Shown in pieces: positions 8,974 to 18,844 of a DNA stretch of 64,000 bases. The notes under the pieces are model-generated. The model was given only the letters and a program-made list of their open reading frames with translations. It was not told where the DNA came from and ran no database searches. Source of the DNA: Chitinimonas sp. BJYL2 (GTDB lineage Bacteria; Pseudomonadota; Gammaproteobacteria; Burkholderiales; Chitinimonadaceae); assembly GCF_027257935.1 (NCBI RefSeq), contig NZ_JANZKW010000001.1:558001-622000 (forward strand). Reading direction: 5' to 3'. A program made the position numbers and the translations under genes. Within the stretch, counting starts at the first letter, position 1. Each line of letters begins with the position of its first letter.

Positions 8974-9909
8974 ATGTCAGAACCCTTTCCAAACAGCATT
9001 GAGGCCTGGATAAAGCATTTCGAATCCAACACCATCCCCATCCTCACCAAAACGCGATCTGCGCTACAGGCACTGATTGCGAAAGGCGATGATGCCACGG
9101 TGCTGGACCTCGCACAGATTGTGCGGCATGACGCGCTGCTGGCCCTGCAAGTGCTGCGATACCTGCAAAGTCATCGCTCGCGACAGCAGCATACCGATGT
9201 CACCACTGTCGAAAGGATCATCCTGATGGTGGGTGTAAACCCCCTGCTGGATGCCTATGCGCAATGCACCACGGTAGAGGAACTGCTCGGCGAGCACGGC
9301 GGCGCACTGCACGTGGTTCGCTCCATCATGTTCCGTGCGCATCACGCAGCCTGCTGTGCCGAGGTGTGGGCAGGCTACCGCCATGATATTGACGGCACCG
9401 AGGTTGTTACAGCCACCCTGCTCCGCGACATTGCCGAGATATTGATCGCCTGCTTCGCACCCAAGCTCGCACTACGCATTCGCGCGATGCAACAAATGGA
9501 CAGACGACTGCGCAGCGCCATGGCTCAAAAAGCAGTCCTGGGCTTCCCTTACATAGACCTGCAAATGGCGATGGTGGAGCAATGGAAGCTGCCACCAACA
9601 CTTCGCATGCTGATGGATGAGCACCACGCAGAACATCCCAGGGTGAAAACGGTATCAACGGCGGTCGCCTATGCTCGCCATACATCGACAAGCTGGACAG
9701 ACGCCGCCATACCGGATGATATCCAGGCAGTCGCCGACATGACCCGCCTTGGCTACGATAAAGCCATACATGTGACCCTGGAGGCCAGCCGGAAAGCGTA
9801 TACATCGTGGGCTTGGTACAGCGATACCGAACCCGCTCCGCCGCCTGCGGACAAAGCCATGCAGGAGGAACTATCCGATGACAACACACAAACAAAAAGC
9901 CAGCCCTGA
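8974..9909 (+). CDS. HDOD-domain protein, signalling or regulatory
   Basis: A 311-residue soluble protein with one HDOD domain (about 15-215), recognisable from the DLAQIVRHDALLALQVLRYLQS start, the ERIILMVGVNPLLDA segment and the helical run through VTATLLRDIAEILI. HDOD domains are catalytically dead HD relatives found in bacterial signalling proteins; no output domain is attached and the C-terminal 40 residues look disordered. A perfect AAGGAGG ribosome site precedes the ATG. Its stop codon lies inside the bidirectional terminator shared with rplQ. Target unknown. Confidence 0.75.
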   Translation: MSEPFPNSIEAWIKHFESNTIPILTKTRSALQALIAKGDDATVLDLAQIVRHDALLALQVLRYLQSHRSRQQHTDVTTVERIILMVGVNPLLDAYAQCTTVEELLGEHGGALHVVRSIMFRAHHAACCAEVWAGYRHDIDGTEVVTATLLRDIAEILIACFAPKLALRIRAMQQMDRRLRSAMAQKAVLGFPYIDLQMAMVEQWKLPPTLRMLMDEHHAEHPRVKTVSTAVAYARHTSTSWTDAAIPDDIQAVADMTRLGYDKAIHVTLEASRKAYTSWAWYSDTEPAPPPADKAMQEELSDDNTQTKSQP

Positions 9910-9921
9910 GGCTGGCTTTTT
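9894..9921. terminator. Bidirectional intrinsic terminator between the HDOD gene and rplQ
   Basis: AAAAAGCCAGCC, loop CTGA (positions 9906-9909), then GGCTGGCTTTTT: a 12-base inverted repeat with an A run on one side and a T run on the other, so it can stop both the plus-strand HDOD transcript and the minus-strand rplQ transcript. The HDOD stop codon TGA is 9907-9909, in the loop. Confidence 0.9.
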
Positions 9922-9933
9922 GTTATGGCTTGC

Positions 9934-10320
9934 TTAGGCCTCGACGGCTTCAGCTACTTCAGGGCGGTCAACTAGCTCGACCAGCGCCATAGGCGCGTTA
10001 TCACCTTGACGGAAACCATACTTCAAAATACGAAGATAGCCGCCATTACGATTCTTATAGCGCGGACCCAGCACGTCGAACAGCTTGATCGTCAACTCAC
10101 GATCACGCGTACGATCGAATGCCAGACGCAGATTCGCCACAGAGCGCTCTTGCTTACCCAAGGTAATCAGGGGCTCTGCAACACGGCGCAGCTCTTTGGC
10201 CTTGGGCAACGTTGTCTTGATGACTTCGTGCTTCAGCAGGGCGTTAGCCAGATTACGCAGCATAGCCAGACGATGGCTCGTCGTACGGTTCAGCTTGCGA
10301 TTACTTTGACGGTGACGCAT
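9934..10320 (-). CDS. rplQ: 50S ribosomal protein L17
   Basis: Large-subunit protein near the exit tunnel. The 128-residue product opens with the diagnostic [17 protein letters not shown] segment and contains [18 protein letters not shown]. It is the last gene of the alpha operon, 30 bases after rpoA, and its transcript ends at the hairpin just downstream. Confidence 0.98.
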   Translation of the reverse strand: MRHRQSNRKLNRTTSHRLAMLRNLANALLKHEVIKTTLPKAKELRRVAEPLITLGKQERSVANLRLAFDRTRDRELTIKLFDVLGPRYKNRNGGYLRILKYGFRQGDNAPMALVELVDRPEVAEAVEA

Positions 10321-10350
10321 GTTGGTTATTCCTTCTCTTTACAGCCTGGA

Positions 10351-11340
10351 TCAGGGCTTTTCCAAGCCGACTGGAGGCCAATTTTCCAGCTTCATGCCGA
10401 GGGTCAGACCCTTGGATGCCAGCACTTCCTTGATCTCGTTCAAGGACTTGCGGCCCAGATTCGGCGTCTTCAGCAGTTCGGTTTCGGTACGCTGGATCAG
10501 GTCACCGATGTAGTAGATGTTCTCGGCCTTGAGGCAGTTCGCAGAACGGACTGTCAGCTCCAGATCATCAACCGGACGCAGGAGAATCGGGTCGACTTGA
10601 GGAGCGCGCGGCGCCTCAGGTTCAACTTCGGTGCTCTTGAGGTCGGCAAAGACCGACAGCTGCTCAACCAGAACACGTGCCGCATAGCGCACGGCCTCTT
10701 CCGGATCGATCGAGCCGTTGGTCTCGATATCCATGACCAGCTTGTCCAGATCGGTGCGCTGCTCTACGCGAGCGCTCTCAACGGCATAGCTGACACGGCG
10801 GATCGGACTAAACGAAGCATCAAGCAGAATCGAACCGATATTTCGGCCCTCTTCCTTGTCAAGACGGACGACGGCAGGTTGGTAGCCGCGACCCTTCTCG
10901 ACTTTGATTTCCATCGTCAGCTTACCACCCGAAGACAGGTTGGCAATGACGTGATCCGGATTCACGATCTCGACGTCATGAGGAACTTCGATATCGGATG
11001 CCTTGACCAAACCCTCGCCGTCCTTTTTCAGGCTCAACAAGGCCTCGGAACGACCATGCAGCTTCAATACCACGCCCTTGAGATTCAGCAGGATGTCCAC
11101 GACATCTTCCTGAACGCCATCCAGTGCGGAGTATTCGTGCAGAACACCTTCAATCTTGACTTCAGTCGGAGCATAGCCCGGCATCGACGACAGCAGGATA
11201 CGACGCAATGCATTGCCGAGCGTATGGCCGTAACCACGCTCAAACGGCTCCATCACGACACGCGCCTGGGTAGACGACGACGCCTGCACATCAATGATGC
11301 GGGGTTTCAGCAAGTCATTCGCATTGCTTTGCATAAACAA
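10351..11340 (-). CDS. rpoA: RNA polymerase alpha subunit
   Basis: Assembles RNA polymerase as a dimer and contacts UP elements and activators. The 329 residues give an N-terminal dimerisation domain (with [20 protein letters not shown]), a Pro-rich linker near 235-250, and the C-terminal domain with the helix-hairpin-helix segment [14 protein letters not shown] and the [14 protein letters not shown]-contact region. Normal length. A 25-base inverted repeat precedes it. Confidence 0.98.
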   Translation of the reverse strand: MFMQSNANDLLKPRIIDVQASSSTQARVVMEPFERGYGHTLGNALRRILLSSMPGYAPTEVKIEGVLHEYSALDGVQEDVVDILLNLKGVVLKLHGRSEALLSLKKDGEGLVKASDIEVPHDVEIVNPDHVIANLSSGGKLTMEIKVEKGRGYQPAVVRLDKEEGRNIGSILLDASFSPIRRVSYAVESARVEQRTDLDKLVMDIETNGSIDPEEAVRYAARVLVEQLSVFADLKSTEVEPEAPRAPQVDPILLRPVDDLELTVRSANCLKAENIYYIGDLIQRTETELLKTPNLGRKSLNEIKEVLASKGLTLGMKLENWPPVGLEKP

Positions 11341-11363
11341 TCAATCCCTTTATCGAAACGAGC

Positions 11364-11388
11364 GACGAACCGGCCTGGCCGGTTCGTC
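11364..11388 (-). other. 12-bp inverted repeat between rpsD and rpoA
   Basis: GACGAACCGGCC (11364-11375), a single T, then GGCCGGTTCGTC (11377-11388). The transcript would form a very stable hairpin 24 bases before the rpoA start. No T run follows it in the direction of transcription, so a full stop is unlikely; an mRNA processing or partial attenuation role is inference. Confidence 0.6.
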
Positions 11389-11404
11389 CATTAATCAAGC
11401 CCAA

Positions 11405-12025
11405 TTACTTCGAGTAGAACTCGACGACGAGCTGCTCGTTGATGTCGCTGGACAGGTCGCTGCGTTCAGGAGCGCTCTTGTAGACACCCTCCATCTTCTT
11501 GCCATCGACGCTTACCCAGCCGGGGAAACCGATCTGCTCAGCAAGCGACAGGGCTTCCTGAATGCGAACCTGCTTCTTGGACTTGTCGCGAATCGCCACC
11601 ACATCACCGGCCTTGACCTGGAAAGATGCGATGTTGACCACTTCACCGTTCACGGTGATCGACTTGTGGCTAACCAGCTGACGAGCTTCGGAACGGGTGG
11701 AGCCGAAGCCCATGCGATACACCACGTTGTCGAGGCGGGCTTCAAGGATCTTCAACAGGTTTTCACCGGTCGAACCCTTGCGACGCGACGCTTCTTCAAA
11801 GTAGCGGCGGAACTGGCGTTCGAGAACGCCATAAATACGACGGATCTTTTGCTTCTCACGAAGCTGAACACCGAAGCCCGACAAGCGCGGCTGCTTTGCG
11901 CCGTGCTGACCAGGTTTGGTATCCAATTTGCACTTGCTGTCCAGCGAGCGACGAGCGCTCTTCAGGAACAGGTCAGTGCCTTCACGACGCGAAAGCTTAC
12001 ATTTCGGTCCGATATAACGTGCCAT
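11405..12025 (-). CDS. rpsD: 30S ribosomal protein S4
   Basis: Primary 16S rRNA binder that nucleates 30S assembly; in E. coli it also represses translation of the alpha operon. The 206-residue product begins [16 protein letters not shown], contains [19 protein letters not shown], and has the S4 RNA-binding domain at about 95-155 ([23 protein letters not shown]). It is separated from rpsK by 15 bases. Confidence 0.98.
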   Translation of the reverse strand: MARYIGPKCKLSRREGTDLFLKSARRSLDSKCKLDTKPGQHGAKQPRLSGFGVQLREKQKIRRIYGVLERQFRRYFEEASRRKGSTGENLLKILEARLDNVVYRMGFGSTRSEARQLVSHKSITVNGEVVNIASFQVKAGDVVAIRDKSKKQVRIQEALSLAEQIGFPGWVSVDGKKMEGVYKSAPERSDLSSDINEQLVVEFYSK

Positions 12026-12040
12026 CTCGGGTCTCCGGAA

Positions 12041-12433
12041 TTAAATACGACGCTTCTTCGGCGGACGACAGCCGTTGTGCGGTACGGGGGTAACGTCGGA
12101 AATGCTGGTGATCTTGAAACCCAGCGCATTCAACGCACGCACAGCGGAGTCGCGGCCTGGACCGGGACCCTTGATACGCACTTCGAGGTTCTTTACACCA
12201 TATTCCTGGGCAACTTTACCAGCCTGCTCCGCAGCTACCTGAGCTGCAAAGGGTGTACTTTTCCGAGAGCCCTTAAAACCAGCACCGCCCGAGGTAGCCC
12301 AGGAGAGAGCATTCCCTTGGCGATCAGTGATGGTCACGATGGTGTTGTTGAAAGAAGCGTGAACGTGCACGATCCCTTCAGAAACAACCTTCTTGACTTT
12401 CTTCCGTACACGCACTGTGTTTGCTTTAGCCAT
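12041..12433 (-). CDS. rpsK: 30S ribosomal protein S11
   Basis: Platform protein beside the mRNA exit and Shine-Dalgarno helix. The 130 residues include [20 protein letters not shown]-type core (here [19 protein letters not shown]), the [17 protein letters not shown] loop, and the basic end [12 protein letters not shown]. Confidence 0.98.
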   Translation of the reverse strand: MAKANTVRVRKKVKKVVSEGIVHVHASFNNTIVTITDRQGNALSWATSGGAGFKGSRKSTPFAAQVAAEQAGKVAQEYGVKNLEVRIKGPGPGRDSAVRALNALGFKITSISDVTPVPHNGCRPPKKRRI

Positions 12434-12450
12434 TGCGATTCCTTAAGTGC

Positions 12451-12813
12451 TTACTTCTTGCCGGCGATAGCCTTACGCGGTCCCTTGCGGGTGCGGGCGT
12501 TCGTCCGGGTGCGCTGGCCACGTACGGGCAAGCCGCGACGATGGCGCAGACCACGGTAACAACCGAGGTCCATAAGGCGCTTGATACTCATAGTGACTTC
12601 ACGGCGGAGGTCACCCTCAACCGTGAACTTGGCGACTTCTTCGCGCAGCTTGTCGAGTTCAGCTTCCGTCAGATCCTTCACCTTGCGGTTGCCAGGAATG
12701 GCGGTTGCTGCACAGATAGCTTGAGCGCGAGTCTGTCCGATGCCGTAAATGGCCTGAAGGCCAATCACGGTATGCTGATGATTGGGAATATTAACCCCAG
12801 CAATACGGGCCAT
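12451..12813 (-). CDS. rpsM: 30S ribosomal protein S13
   Basis: Head protein that bridges to the 50S subunit and touches the P-site tRNA with its basic tail. The 120-residue product begins [14 protein letters not shown], has the [12 protein letters not shown] helix-turn-helix-like segment and ends in the Arg/Lys-rich [20 protein letters not shown]. First gene of the alpha operon, with its own promoter upstream. Confidence 0.98.
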   Translation of the reverse strand: MARIAGVNIPNHQHTVIGLQAIYGIGQTRAQAICAATAIPGNRKVKDLTEAELDKLREEVAKFTVEGDLRREVTMSIKRLMDLGCYRGLRHRRGLPVRGQRTRTNARTRKGPRKAIAGKK

Positions 12814-12846
12814 GATTCTCGTTACCCCAAATGTAAAAAGTCGTCG

Positions 12847-12875
12847 ATTCTAGCACCAAGTCGACTCGACAGCAA
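12847..12875 (-). promoter_or_regulatory. Probable alpha-operon promoter before rpsM
   Basis: On the minus strand TTGCTG (12870-12875), 17 bases, then TAGAAT (12847-12852). The -10 is preceded by TGC, making an extended -10 box that can offset the weak -35. E. coli also places its alpha promoter between rpmJ and rpsM. Confidence 0.55.
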
Positions 12876-12884
12876 ACTGTCGAA

Positions 12885-12998
12885 TCAGCCTTGACGTTGC
12901 TTGTGCCGCGGATCGGTGCAAATAACACGCACAACCCGATTACGGCGGATGATCTTGCAATTGCGGCAGATCTTCTTGACCGAAGCTTGAACTCGCAT
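12885..12998 (-). CDS. rpmJ: 50S ribosomal protein L36 (zinc form)
   Basis: The smallest ribosomal protein, 37 residues, starting [15 protein letters not shown] and ending KQRQG. C11, C14, C27 and H32 give the complete zinc ribbon, so this is the C+ form rather than the zinc-independent paralogue used in zinc starvation. It lies between infA and rpsM. Confidence 0.96.
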   Translation of the reverse strand: MRVQASVKKICRNCKIIRRNRVVRVICTDPRHKQRQG

Positions 12999-13027
12999 CG
13001 CTCTATCCTTTCTTTCAATAACCCACG

Positions 13028-13246
13028 CTACTTCGCGCGGAACACAATACGAGCACGGGACAGATCATAGGGCGTAAGTTCCACCGTAACCTTGTCACCC
13101 GGGAGGATGCGGATATAGTGCATCCGCATCTTTCCCGAGATATGACCCAGAACAACATGTCCGTTCTCCAGCTTTACGCGAAACGTGGCATTGGGAAGAT
13201 TCTCCAACACCTCGCCCTGCATCTGAATGACGTCTTCCTTCGACAT
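13028..13246 (-). CDS. infA: Translation initiation factor IF-1
   Basis: Single OB-fold protein that occupies the A site of the 30S subunit during initiation. The 72-residue product from the ATG at 13246 ([20 protein letters not shown]) is exactly family length; the ORF extends five codons upstream, which I exclude. Location between secY and rpmJ is usual in betaproteobacteria, whereas E. coli infA is elsewhere. Confidence 0.97.
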   Translation of the reverse strand: MSKEDVIQMQGEVLENLPNATFRVKLENGHVVLGHISGKMRMHYIRILPGDKVTVELTPYDLSRARIVFRAK

Positions 13247-13280
13247 GACCCGTGCTAGCAATTCTCATCGGCAATGCCGA

Positions 13281-14594
13281 TTAACCCGCCTTGAAGTTTG
13301 CCTTTTTCAGCAAACTTTCGTACTGATGTGACAGCAAGTAGGACTGGACCTGCGCCATGAAGTCCATTGTCACCACAACCACAATCAACAACGACGTGCC
13401 GCCGAAGTAGAAGGGAAGACTCCACTGCAACAGCAAGAACTCAGGAATCAAGCAAACCGTCGAGATGTAGACCGCGCCGATCAAAGTCAGTCGCAAAATC
13501 ACCTTTTCGATGTACTTGGCGGTTTGATCTCCCGGGCGAATGCCTGGAATGAACGCCCCACTCTTCTTCAAGTTCTCTGCCGTCTCCTTGGGGTTGAACA
13601 CCAAGGCCGTGTAGAAGTAACAAAAGAAAACAATTGCTGCCGCATACAACAAAACATAGAGCGGTTGGCCAGGGTGCAACATATCGCCAACACGCTTGAG
13701 CCAAGACACCGACTCTGAACTGCCTGTCCACGACAGTACCGTCGCCGGGAACAAGATGATGCTGGATGCAAAGATCGGAGGGATCACGCCGGCCATATTG
13801 AGTTTCAGTGGCAGGTGTGTACTCTGACCCTGAACAACGCGATTGCCCATTTGGCGCTTGGCGTAGTTGACCAGCACCTTGCGCTGACCTCGCTCGACAA
13901 ACACCACACCAGCAACCAAGAGGATCACCGCACCACCCAAAGCCAAGACCAACAGGATCGGCAATGCCCCTTGATTGGTAAGCTCGAGTGTCTGCGCAAC
14001 CGCGGCCGGAAGTCCGGATGCGATACCCGCAAAAATCAGGATAGAGATACCGTTGCCCAGACCACGCTCGGTGATCTGCTCACCAAGCCACATCAGGAAC
14101 ATGGTGCCCGTAACCAGTGCAACCACCGTCGTGAAGTAAAACTCACCCTGCCCGGTCATGACCAAGTTGGGTGTGCGATACAGCATGACAGCGATACCAA
14201 AGCTCTGGAATGTCGCCAGAATTACAGTCGCATATCGCGTGTACTGCGTGATCTTCCTGCGCCCCGCCTCGCCCTCTTTCTTCAACTCTTTCAGACTAGG
14301 AATGACTTCGCCAGCCAACTGAAGAATGATGGACGCGGATATGTACGGCATGATCCCGATAGCGAGCACCGAAAAACGCGACAGTGCACCACCAGAAAAC
14401 ATGTTGAACATATTCAGAAGGCCGGCCGACCCCTTCGATGTATCGAAGAGAGCGGCCAGCTCAACTGGATTGATGCCAGGCACAGGGATATGGGCGCCGA
14501 TCCGATAAACGATCAAGGCCCCGATAAGGAACCAGATCCGCTGTTTCAGATCTGCAAACTTGCTGGCGGTACTCGCCGTTGCAGGATTGGCCAC
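13281..14594 (-). CDS. secY: Protein translocase channel subunit SecY
   Basis: Pore of the Sec translocon in the inner membrane, partnered by SecE (also in this window) and SecG. The 437-residue product shows about ten membrane helices, the plug-region sequence near [12 protein letters not shown], the [10 protein letters not shown] cytoplasmic loop and the conserved [18 protein letters not shown] segment between helices 8 and 9. It follows rplO by 22 bases in the spc operon. Confidence 0.98.
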   Translation of the reverse strand: MANPATASTASKFADLKQRIWFLIGALIVYRIGAHIPVPGINPVELAALFDTSKGSAGLLNMFNMFSGGALSRFSVLAIGIMPYISASIILQLAGEVIPSLKELKKEGEAGRRKITQYTRYATVILATFQSFGIAVMLYRTPNLVMTGQGEFYFTTVVALVTGTMFLMWLGEQITERGLGNGISILIFAGIASGLPAAVAQTLELTNQGALPILLVLALGGAVILLVAGVVFVERGQRKVLVNYAKRQMGNRVVQGQSTHLPLKLNMAGVIPPIFASSIILFPATVLSWTGSSESVSWLKRVGDMLHPGQPLYVLLYAAAIVFFCYFYTALVFNPKETAENLKKSGAFIPGIRPGDQTAKYIEKVILRLTLIGAVYISTVCLIPEFLLLQWSLPFYFGGTSLLIVVVVTMDFMAQVQSYLLSHQYESLLKKANFKAG

Positions 14595-14616
14595 GTTATC
14601 GCCTTATTTCAACGCA

Positions 14617-15051
14617 TCACTCGGCAATGCTGCCGCCAACGGCTTCCAGGGCGGCGCGCGCGCCGGCAGTTGCCGACACACCACGCAGCTTGACAGCCTT
14701 CTCAACCTTACCGGCAAGAATCAGCTTGGCAGCCTTGGCGCTTTGCGGCACCAGACCGACTTGCTTCAACGTCAGCAAGTCTGCTTCATCAACGGGCAGG
14801 CTGTTCAGGTCACCCACGCGAACTTCCACGGTGTGACCCTTGGTCAGCGACTTGAAGCCGCGCTTGGGCAGGCGACGTTGCAAGGGCATCTGACCACCCT
14901 CGAAACCGACCTTGTGGAAACCACCCGAGCGAGACTTCTGACCCTTGTGGCCGCGGCCGCAGGTCTTGCCAAGGCCGGAACCGATGCCACGGCCTACGCG
15001 CTTGCTGGCGTGCTTCGCACCCTCAGCAGGTTTGATCGTGTTGAGTTCCAT
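14617..15051 (-). CDS. rplO: 50S ribosomal protein L15
   Basis: Late-assembly large-subunit protein. The 144 residues begin [20 protein letters not shown], continue through the glycine-rich [22 protein letters not shown] extension typical of L15 and a globular C-terminal half. Its start codon directly abuts the rpmD stop codon. Confidence 0.98.
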   Translation of the reverse strand: MELNTIKPAEGAKHASKRVGRGIGSGLGKTCGRGHKGQKSRSGGFHKVGFEGGQMPLQRRLPKRGFKSLTKGHTVEVRVGDLNSLPVDEADLLTLKQVGLVPQSAKAAKLILAGKVEKAVKLRGVSATAGARAALEAVGGSIAE

Positions 15052-15234
15052 TTAAGCCTCGCACTTCAACAAATAACTGATCTTGTTGATCATGCCGCGA
15101 TTGGAAGGGGTGTCGATCACTTCAACCGTCTGATTCAGACGACGAAGACCGAGACCACGCGCACACGCTTTGTGTGCTTCCAGACGACCGATCAGGCTCT
15201 TGACCAGCGTTACCTTGATGGTTGCATTAGCCAT
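15052..15234 (-). CDS. rpmD: 50S ribosomal protein L30
   Basis: 60-residue large-subunit protein of the short bacterial type ([34 protein letters not shown] spans its core). Its start overlaps the end of rpsE by eight bases and its stop is immediately followed by the rplO start, suggesting translational coupling along rpsE-rpmD-rplO. Confidence 0.97.
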   Translation of the reverse strand: MANATIKVTLVKSLIGRLEAHKACARGLGLRRLNQTVEVIDTPSNRGMINKISYLLKCEA

Positions 15235-15748
15235 TTGCCTCTACCCCCAGAATGTCCTCAACGGACTTGCCACGCTTGGCAGCAACTTCCGCCGGGCTGC
15301 GCAGGCGGGACAAACCGTCCAGCGTTGCACGCACCAGGTTGTAAGGATTGGTGGAGCCGTGGCACTTGGCCGAGATGTTGGTAACACCCATCACCTCGAA
15401 CACAGCACGCATCGGACCACCGGCCTTGATACCCGCACCTTCGGGCGCCGGCTGGATCAGCACGCTGGTCGCACCATGCTTGCCGACAACAGCATGCTGG
15501 ACGGTACCGTTGCGCAGATTGATTTTCACCAGCTTGCGGCGAGCTTCTTCCATTGCCTTTTGCACAGCAACAGGCACTTCCTTGGACTTGCCCTTGCCCA
15601 TGCCAACGCGGCCATCACCATCACCAACAACGGTCAATGCGGCGAAACCCATGATCCGGCCACCCTTCACCACCTTGGTGACGCGGTTGACACTGATCAT
15701 CTTTTCCCGCAAGCCGTCGCCGCGATCTTCGATTTCAGACTTAGCCAT
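15227..15748 (-). CDS. rpsE: 30S ribosomal protein S5
   Basis: Small-subunit protein at the mRNA entry and decoding region, involved in fidelity. The 173 residues hold the N-terminal double-stranded-RNA-binding-like domain ([37 protein letters not shown]) and the C-terminal domain with [21 protein letters not shown]. The spectinomycin-contact loop near VKGGR looks standard. Confidence 0.98.
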   Translation of the reverse strand: MAKSEIEDRGDGLREKMISVNRVTKVVKGGRIMGFAALTVVGDGDGRVGMGKGKSKEVPVAVQKAMEEARRKLVKINLRNGTVQHAVVGKHGATSVLIQPAPEGAGIKAGGPMRAVFEVMGVTNISAKCHGSTNPYNLVRATLDGLSRLRSPAEVAAKRGKSVEDILGVEANG

Positions 15749-15757
15749 GATTACTCC

Positions 15758-16111
15758 TTAGAATTCGAGGCCAGCTTCACGGGCGGCTTCGGCAAGTGCC
15801 TTGACGCGACCGTGGTAATGAAAGCCGGAGCGATCGAAAGCAACACTGGTAATGCCCGCCGTTTTCGCCTTCTCGGCGATCAGCTTGCCAACCAGGGCAG
15901 CAGCAGCGATGTTGCCGCCATTGGCGACATCCTTGCGGACACCGACTTCCAGCGTCGAGGCGCTGGCAAGCACCTTGTCGCCAGACGCATCGATGATCTG
16001 AGCGTAGATGTGGCTGTTGGTGCGGTGTACAGCAAGGCGCACCTTGTTCAAGCCAGCGATACGGGCACGGGTTTTGCGGGCCCTGCGCAAGCGCGATTCG
16101 TTCTTGTCCAT
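15758..16111 (-). CDS. rplR: 50S ribosomal protein L18
   Basis: Binds 5S rRNA and helps dock it, with L5, on the large subunit. The 117 residues start [18 protein letters not shown] (basic, RNA-binding tail), then [18 protein letters not shown] and the C-terminal [26 protein letters not shown] block. Confidence 0.98.
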   Translation of the reverse strand: MDKNESRLRRARKTRARIAGLNKVRLAVHRTNSHIYAQIIDASGDKVLASASTLEVGVRKDVANGGNIAAAALVGKLIAEKAKTAGITSVAFDRSGFHYHGRVKALAEAAREAGLEF

Positions 16112-16123
16112 GATCAGCCTCGA

Positions 16124-16657
16124 TTACTTCTTCTTGGTTTCTTTCAGGACCACCACTTCGTCGCTATAGCGAACACCCTTACCCTTGTAGGGCTCAGGAG
16201 CGCGATAAGCGCGAATCTCGGCGGCAACCTGACCGACCTGTTGCTTGTCAGCACCCTTGAGCACGATCTCGGTCTGCGTCGGCGTTTCCACCTTCACGCC
16301 AGCCGGCATCTTGTGTGCAACGGGGTGCGAAAAACCAAGGGTCAGATTGAGCGTATCGCCCTGAGCCTGAGCGCGGTAACCCACGCCTACCAGATTCAGC
16401 TTGCGCTCAAAGCCCTTGGAAACACCGGTGACCATGTTGTTCAGCAATGCACGCATCGTGCCGGACATGGCGCGAGCATGCTTGCTGTCATCCAGCGCCT
16501 TGAAAGTCAGGGCATTGTTCTCGACAGCAATTTCGACAGCAACATCGACAGGGCGCGAGGCAGTGCCCAGCGGGCCCTTGACGACGATATCGCCACCAGC
16601 AATCTTGACTTCAACACCGGCGGGCAGTGCGATGGGGTTCTTAGCTACGCGTGACAT
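16124..16657 (-). CDS. rplF: 50S ribosomal protein L6
   Basis: Two-domain protein near the sarcin-ricin loop and elongation-factor site. The 177 residues begin [17 protein letters not shown] and end with the signature [24 protein letters not shown]. Two similar L6 repeats are visible (about 10-80 and 85-165). Confidence 0.98.
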   Translation of the reverse strand: MSRVAKNPIALPAGVEVKIAGGDIVVKGPLGTASRPVDVAVEIAVENNALTFKALDDSKHARAMSGTMRALLNNMVTGVSKGFERKLNLVGVGYRAQAQGDTLNLTLGFSHPVAHKMPAGVKVETPTQTEIVLKGADKQQVGQVAAEIRAYRAPEPYKGKGVRYSDEVVVLKETKKK

Positions 16658-16666
16658 GGAGCCTCC

Positions 16667-17062
16667 TTACGCCACGAAGCAAAGCAGTTCGCCACCGATA
16701 CCCTGAGCACGAGCCTTGCGGTCCGTCATGACGCCCTGAGAGGTGGAGACGATTGCGATGCCCAAGCCATTCATAACCTTGGGAATATCATCAACGCCCT
16801 TGTAGATACGCAGACCGGGCTTGGACACGCGATCCAGGCGCTCGATCACCGGACGACCGGCGTAGTACTTCAGCTCGATGTCGAGCTGGGGCTTCTTTTC
16901 ATCGCCAGTAACGGCGAAGTTTTCGATATAGCCTTCATCCTTGAGCACGGCAGCAATCGCTACCTTGATCTTGGAGGAGGGCATGCCGACCGCAGGCTTG
17001 TCCGCGCGCTGAGCGTTACGGATGCGGGTCAGCATATCGGCGATGGGATCATGCATACTCAT
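16667..17062 (-). CDS. rpsH: 30S ribosomal protein S8
   Basis: Early-binding 16S rRNA protein, and in E. coli the translational repressor of the spc operon. The 131-residue product starts [18 protein letters not shown] and ends with the conserved [20 protein letters not shown] loop region and LLCFVA. Confidence 0.98.
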   Translation of the reverse strand: MSMHDPIADMLTRIRNAQRADKPAVGMPSSKIKVAIAAVLKDEGYIENFAVTGDEKKPQLDIELKYYAGRPVIERLDRVSKPGLRIYKGVDDIPKVMNGLGIAIVSTSQGVMTDRKARAQGIGGELLCFVA

Positions 17063-17073
17063 TCGTGATCTCC

Positions 17074-17379
17074 TTACCAGCTGGCCTTGACAACACCCGG
17101 GATCTCACCGCGCATCGCGATTTCGCGAAGCTTGTTGCGAGCGAGACCAAACTTGCGGAACACACCACGTGGACGGCCAGTGACCGAACAGCGGTTGCGC
17201 AGACGCGTGGGGTTGGCGTTGCGAGGCAGGGCCTGCAGTTTGAGGCGAGCGGCAAAGCGCTCTTCATCACTGAGGTCCTGGTTATTGATGATTGCCAGCA
17301 GCTGCTCGCGCTTAGCGGCGAACTTCGCCACCAGCTTTTCGCGCTTTCCCTGACGATTGATCAAAGCGAGTTTAGCCAT
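17074..17379 (-). CDS. rpsN: 30S ribosomal protein S14 (zinc-free type)
   Basis: Head protein of the small subunit. At 101 residues and without the CxxC pairs of the short zinc form, this is the long C- type typical of proteobacteria. Core motifs: [22 protein letters not shown] and [17 protein letters not shown] at the end. Placed between rplE and rpsH as usual. Confidence 0.98.
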   Translation of the reverse strand: MAKLALINRQGKREKLVAKFAAKREQLLAIINNQDLSDEERFAARLKLQALPRNANPTRLRNRCSVTGRPRGVFRKFGLARNKLREIAMRGEIPGVVKASW

Positions 17380-17387
17380 GGCAAACC

Positions 17388-17927
17388 TCAGTTCTTGAAC
17401 GGAAACTTGAACGCAGCAAGAAGCGCACGGGCCTCTGCGTCCGTCTTCGCGGTCGTGGTGATCGTGATGTTCATGCCACGGATCGCGTCGATCTTGTCGT
17501 ATTCGATTTCCGGAAAGATGATCTGCTCACGGACACCCATGTTGTAGTTGCCACGGCCGTCGAACGACTTGCCGGACACGCCACGGAAGTCACGAACACG
17601 CGGCAACGCGATGGTGACCAGGCGGTCCAGAAATTCGTACATGCGCTCACGACGCAGCGTGACCTTGCAACCCACGGGGTAGTTGTCGCGAATCTTGAAG
17701 CCGGCAATCGACTTCTTCGACAGCGTGACAACAGGCTTTTGACCCGTGATCTTGGTCAGATCGCCAACAGCGTGATCCATGACTTTCTTGTCAGCAACCG
17801 CTTCGCCAACGCCCATGTTCACCGTGATCTTCTCGATACGCGGCACTTCCATGATCGACTTGTAGCCGAACTGCTTGGTCAGCTGCGGAACGACGGTTTC
17901 TTTGTAGAACTCTTGCAAACGAGCCAT
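17388..17927 (-). CDS. rplE: 50S ribosomal protein L5
   Basis: Anchors 5S rRNA and contacts the P-site tRNA and the 30S head. The 179 residues include [17 protein letters not shown], the [18 protein letters not shown] block, and [20 protein letters not shown]. Normal length. Confidence 0.98.
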   Translation of the reverse strand: MARLQEFYKETVVPQLTKQFGYKSIMEVPRIEKITVNMGVGEAVADKKVMDHAVGDLTKITGQKPVVTLSKKSIAGFKIRDNYPVGCKVTLRRERMYEFLDRLVTIALPRVRDFRGVSGKSFDGRGNYNMGVREQIIFPEIEYDKIDAIRGMNITITTTAKTDAEARALLAAFKFPFKN

Positions 17928-17937
17928 CTTCTACCCC

Positions 17938-18255
17938 TTAGCCCCCGACCACTTCGCCGTTCGACTTGAAGACGCGCACTTTCTTGCCGTCATCAAGCAG
18001 CTTGAACCCGACGCGGTCAGCCTTTTGAGTTGCCTTATTGAAGATGGCGATATTGGAAACATGCATAGGCATGGTCTTATCAACAACACCACCAGCGACA
18101 CCGCGAACCGGATTCGGCTTCTGGTGCTTCTTGACGATGTTCACGCCCTCGACAACCACCTTGTCGCCAACCAGCACGCGCAGCACAGTGCCACGCTTGC
18201 CTTTGTCTTTACCGGTAATGACGACGACTTCGTCGCCCTTGCGAATCTTGTTCAT
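17938..18255 (-). CDS. rplX: 50S ribosomal protein L24
   Basis: Assembly initiator at the 5' domain of 23S rRNA, near the tunnel exit. From the ATG at 18255 it is 105 residues, starting [20 protein letters not shown] with a KOW motif in the first 35 residues. The ORF runs ten codons further upstream into the rplN end; I reject that extension because family members start at MNKIRKGD. Confidence 0.97.
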   Translation of the reverse strand: MNKIRKGDEVVVITGKDKGKRGTVLRVLVGDKVVVEGVNIVKKHQKPNPVRGVAGGVVDKTMPMHVSNIAIFNKATQKADRVGFKLLDDGKKVRVFKSNGEVVGG

Positions 18256-18265
18256 GCGCTTCCCC

Positions 18266-18634
18266 TTACAGCACTTCAGGCGCAAGCGAGACGATCTTCA
18301 TGAATCGCTCGGTACGCAGCTCACGCGTCACCGGCCCGAAAATACGGGTACCGATCGGCTCGAGCTTGGTGTTAAGAAGCACTGCGGCATTGCCATCAAA
18401 CTTGATCAATTGACCATCAGGACGACGGACACCCTTGGCAGTGCGAACAACGACGGCGTTATAAACGTCGCCCTTCTTCACGCGGCCGCGCGGCGCTGCA
18501 TCCTTGATGCTGACCTTGATGATGTCACCCACCGAGGCATAACGGCGCTTGGAGCCACCCAACACCTTGATGCACATCACGGAGCGCGCACCAGTGTTGT
18601 CAGCAACATCCAGCATGGATTGCATTTGAATCAT
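18266..18634 (-). CDS. rplN: 50S ribosomal protein L14
   Basis: Intersubunit-bridge protein and landing site of the silencing factor RsfS. The 122-residue product begins [17 protein letters not shown] and includes [17 protein letters not shown] and [17 protein letters not shown]. The frame is open 41 codons further upstream, but that stretch covers the structured leader and is not L14-like. First gene of the spc operon. Confidence 0.97.
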   Translation of the reverse strand: MIQMQSMLDVADNTGARSVMCIKVLGGSKRRYASVGDIIKVSIKDAAPRGRVKKGDVYNAVVVRTAKGVRRPDGQLIKFDGNAAVLLNTKLEPIGTRIFGPVTRELRTERFMKIVSLAPEVL

Positions 18635-18657
18635 GAATAAACTCCAACTTAACCCGT

Positions 18658-18731
18658 CAAAACTGCCGGCAAGCCCGGCAGCGCCGCAGCGAGCCACGGC
18701 ACAACGGCCAGTTTTGGACCCCGAAGGGGAG
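18658..18731 (-). promoter_or_regulatory. Structured leader of the spc operon, attenuator-like
   Basis: Reading the minus strand, CTGCCGG-GCTTG-CCGGCAG (18681 to 18663) forms a seven-pair hairpin directly followed by TTTTG, an intrinsic-terminator shape. An earlier segment CAAAACTG (18716-18709) can pair with CAGTTTTG (18665-18658), which takes in the last three stem bases and the whole T run. A CCCC-TTC-GGGG mini hairpin (18729-18719) precedes both. The alternatives share bases 18663-18665. Regulation is inferred from layout only. Confidence 0.5.
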
Positions 18732-18775
18732 AAAACCCGAGCAGCGAGAAATGCCACCCGAGAAATAAGCAGGGC

Positions 18776-18804
18776 ATTCTACACAAAGTAGAATGCCCTT
18801 GCAA
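18776..18804 (-). promoter_or_regulatory. Probable spc-operon promoter before rplN
   Basis: Minus strand TTGCAA (18799-18804), 17 bases, TAGAAT (18776-18781), in the 210-base gap between rpsQ and rplN where E. coli has its spc promoter. The same bases lie within a perfect 12-base inverted repeat AGGGCATTCTAC (18771-18782) / GTAGAATGCCCT (18788-18799), so the repeat may be an operator or an end-of-transcript hairpin for rpsQ. Confidence 0.5.
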
Positions 18805-18844
18805 GCGAACAGCTTTCTATACTAGCGCAAAACGCGCCAATACA

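Noticed and set aside
18635-18757. 41-codon N-terminal extension of L14
   Set aside because: It covers the structured leader and has no L14 similarity; [13 protein letters not shown] is the family start.
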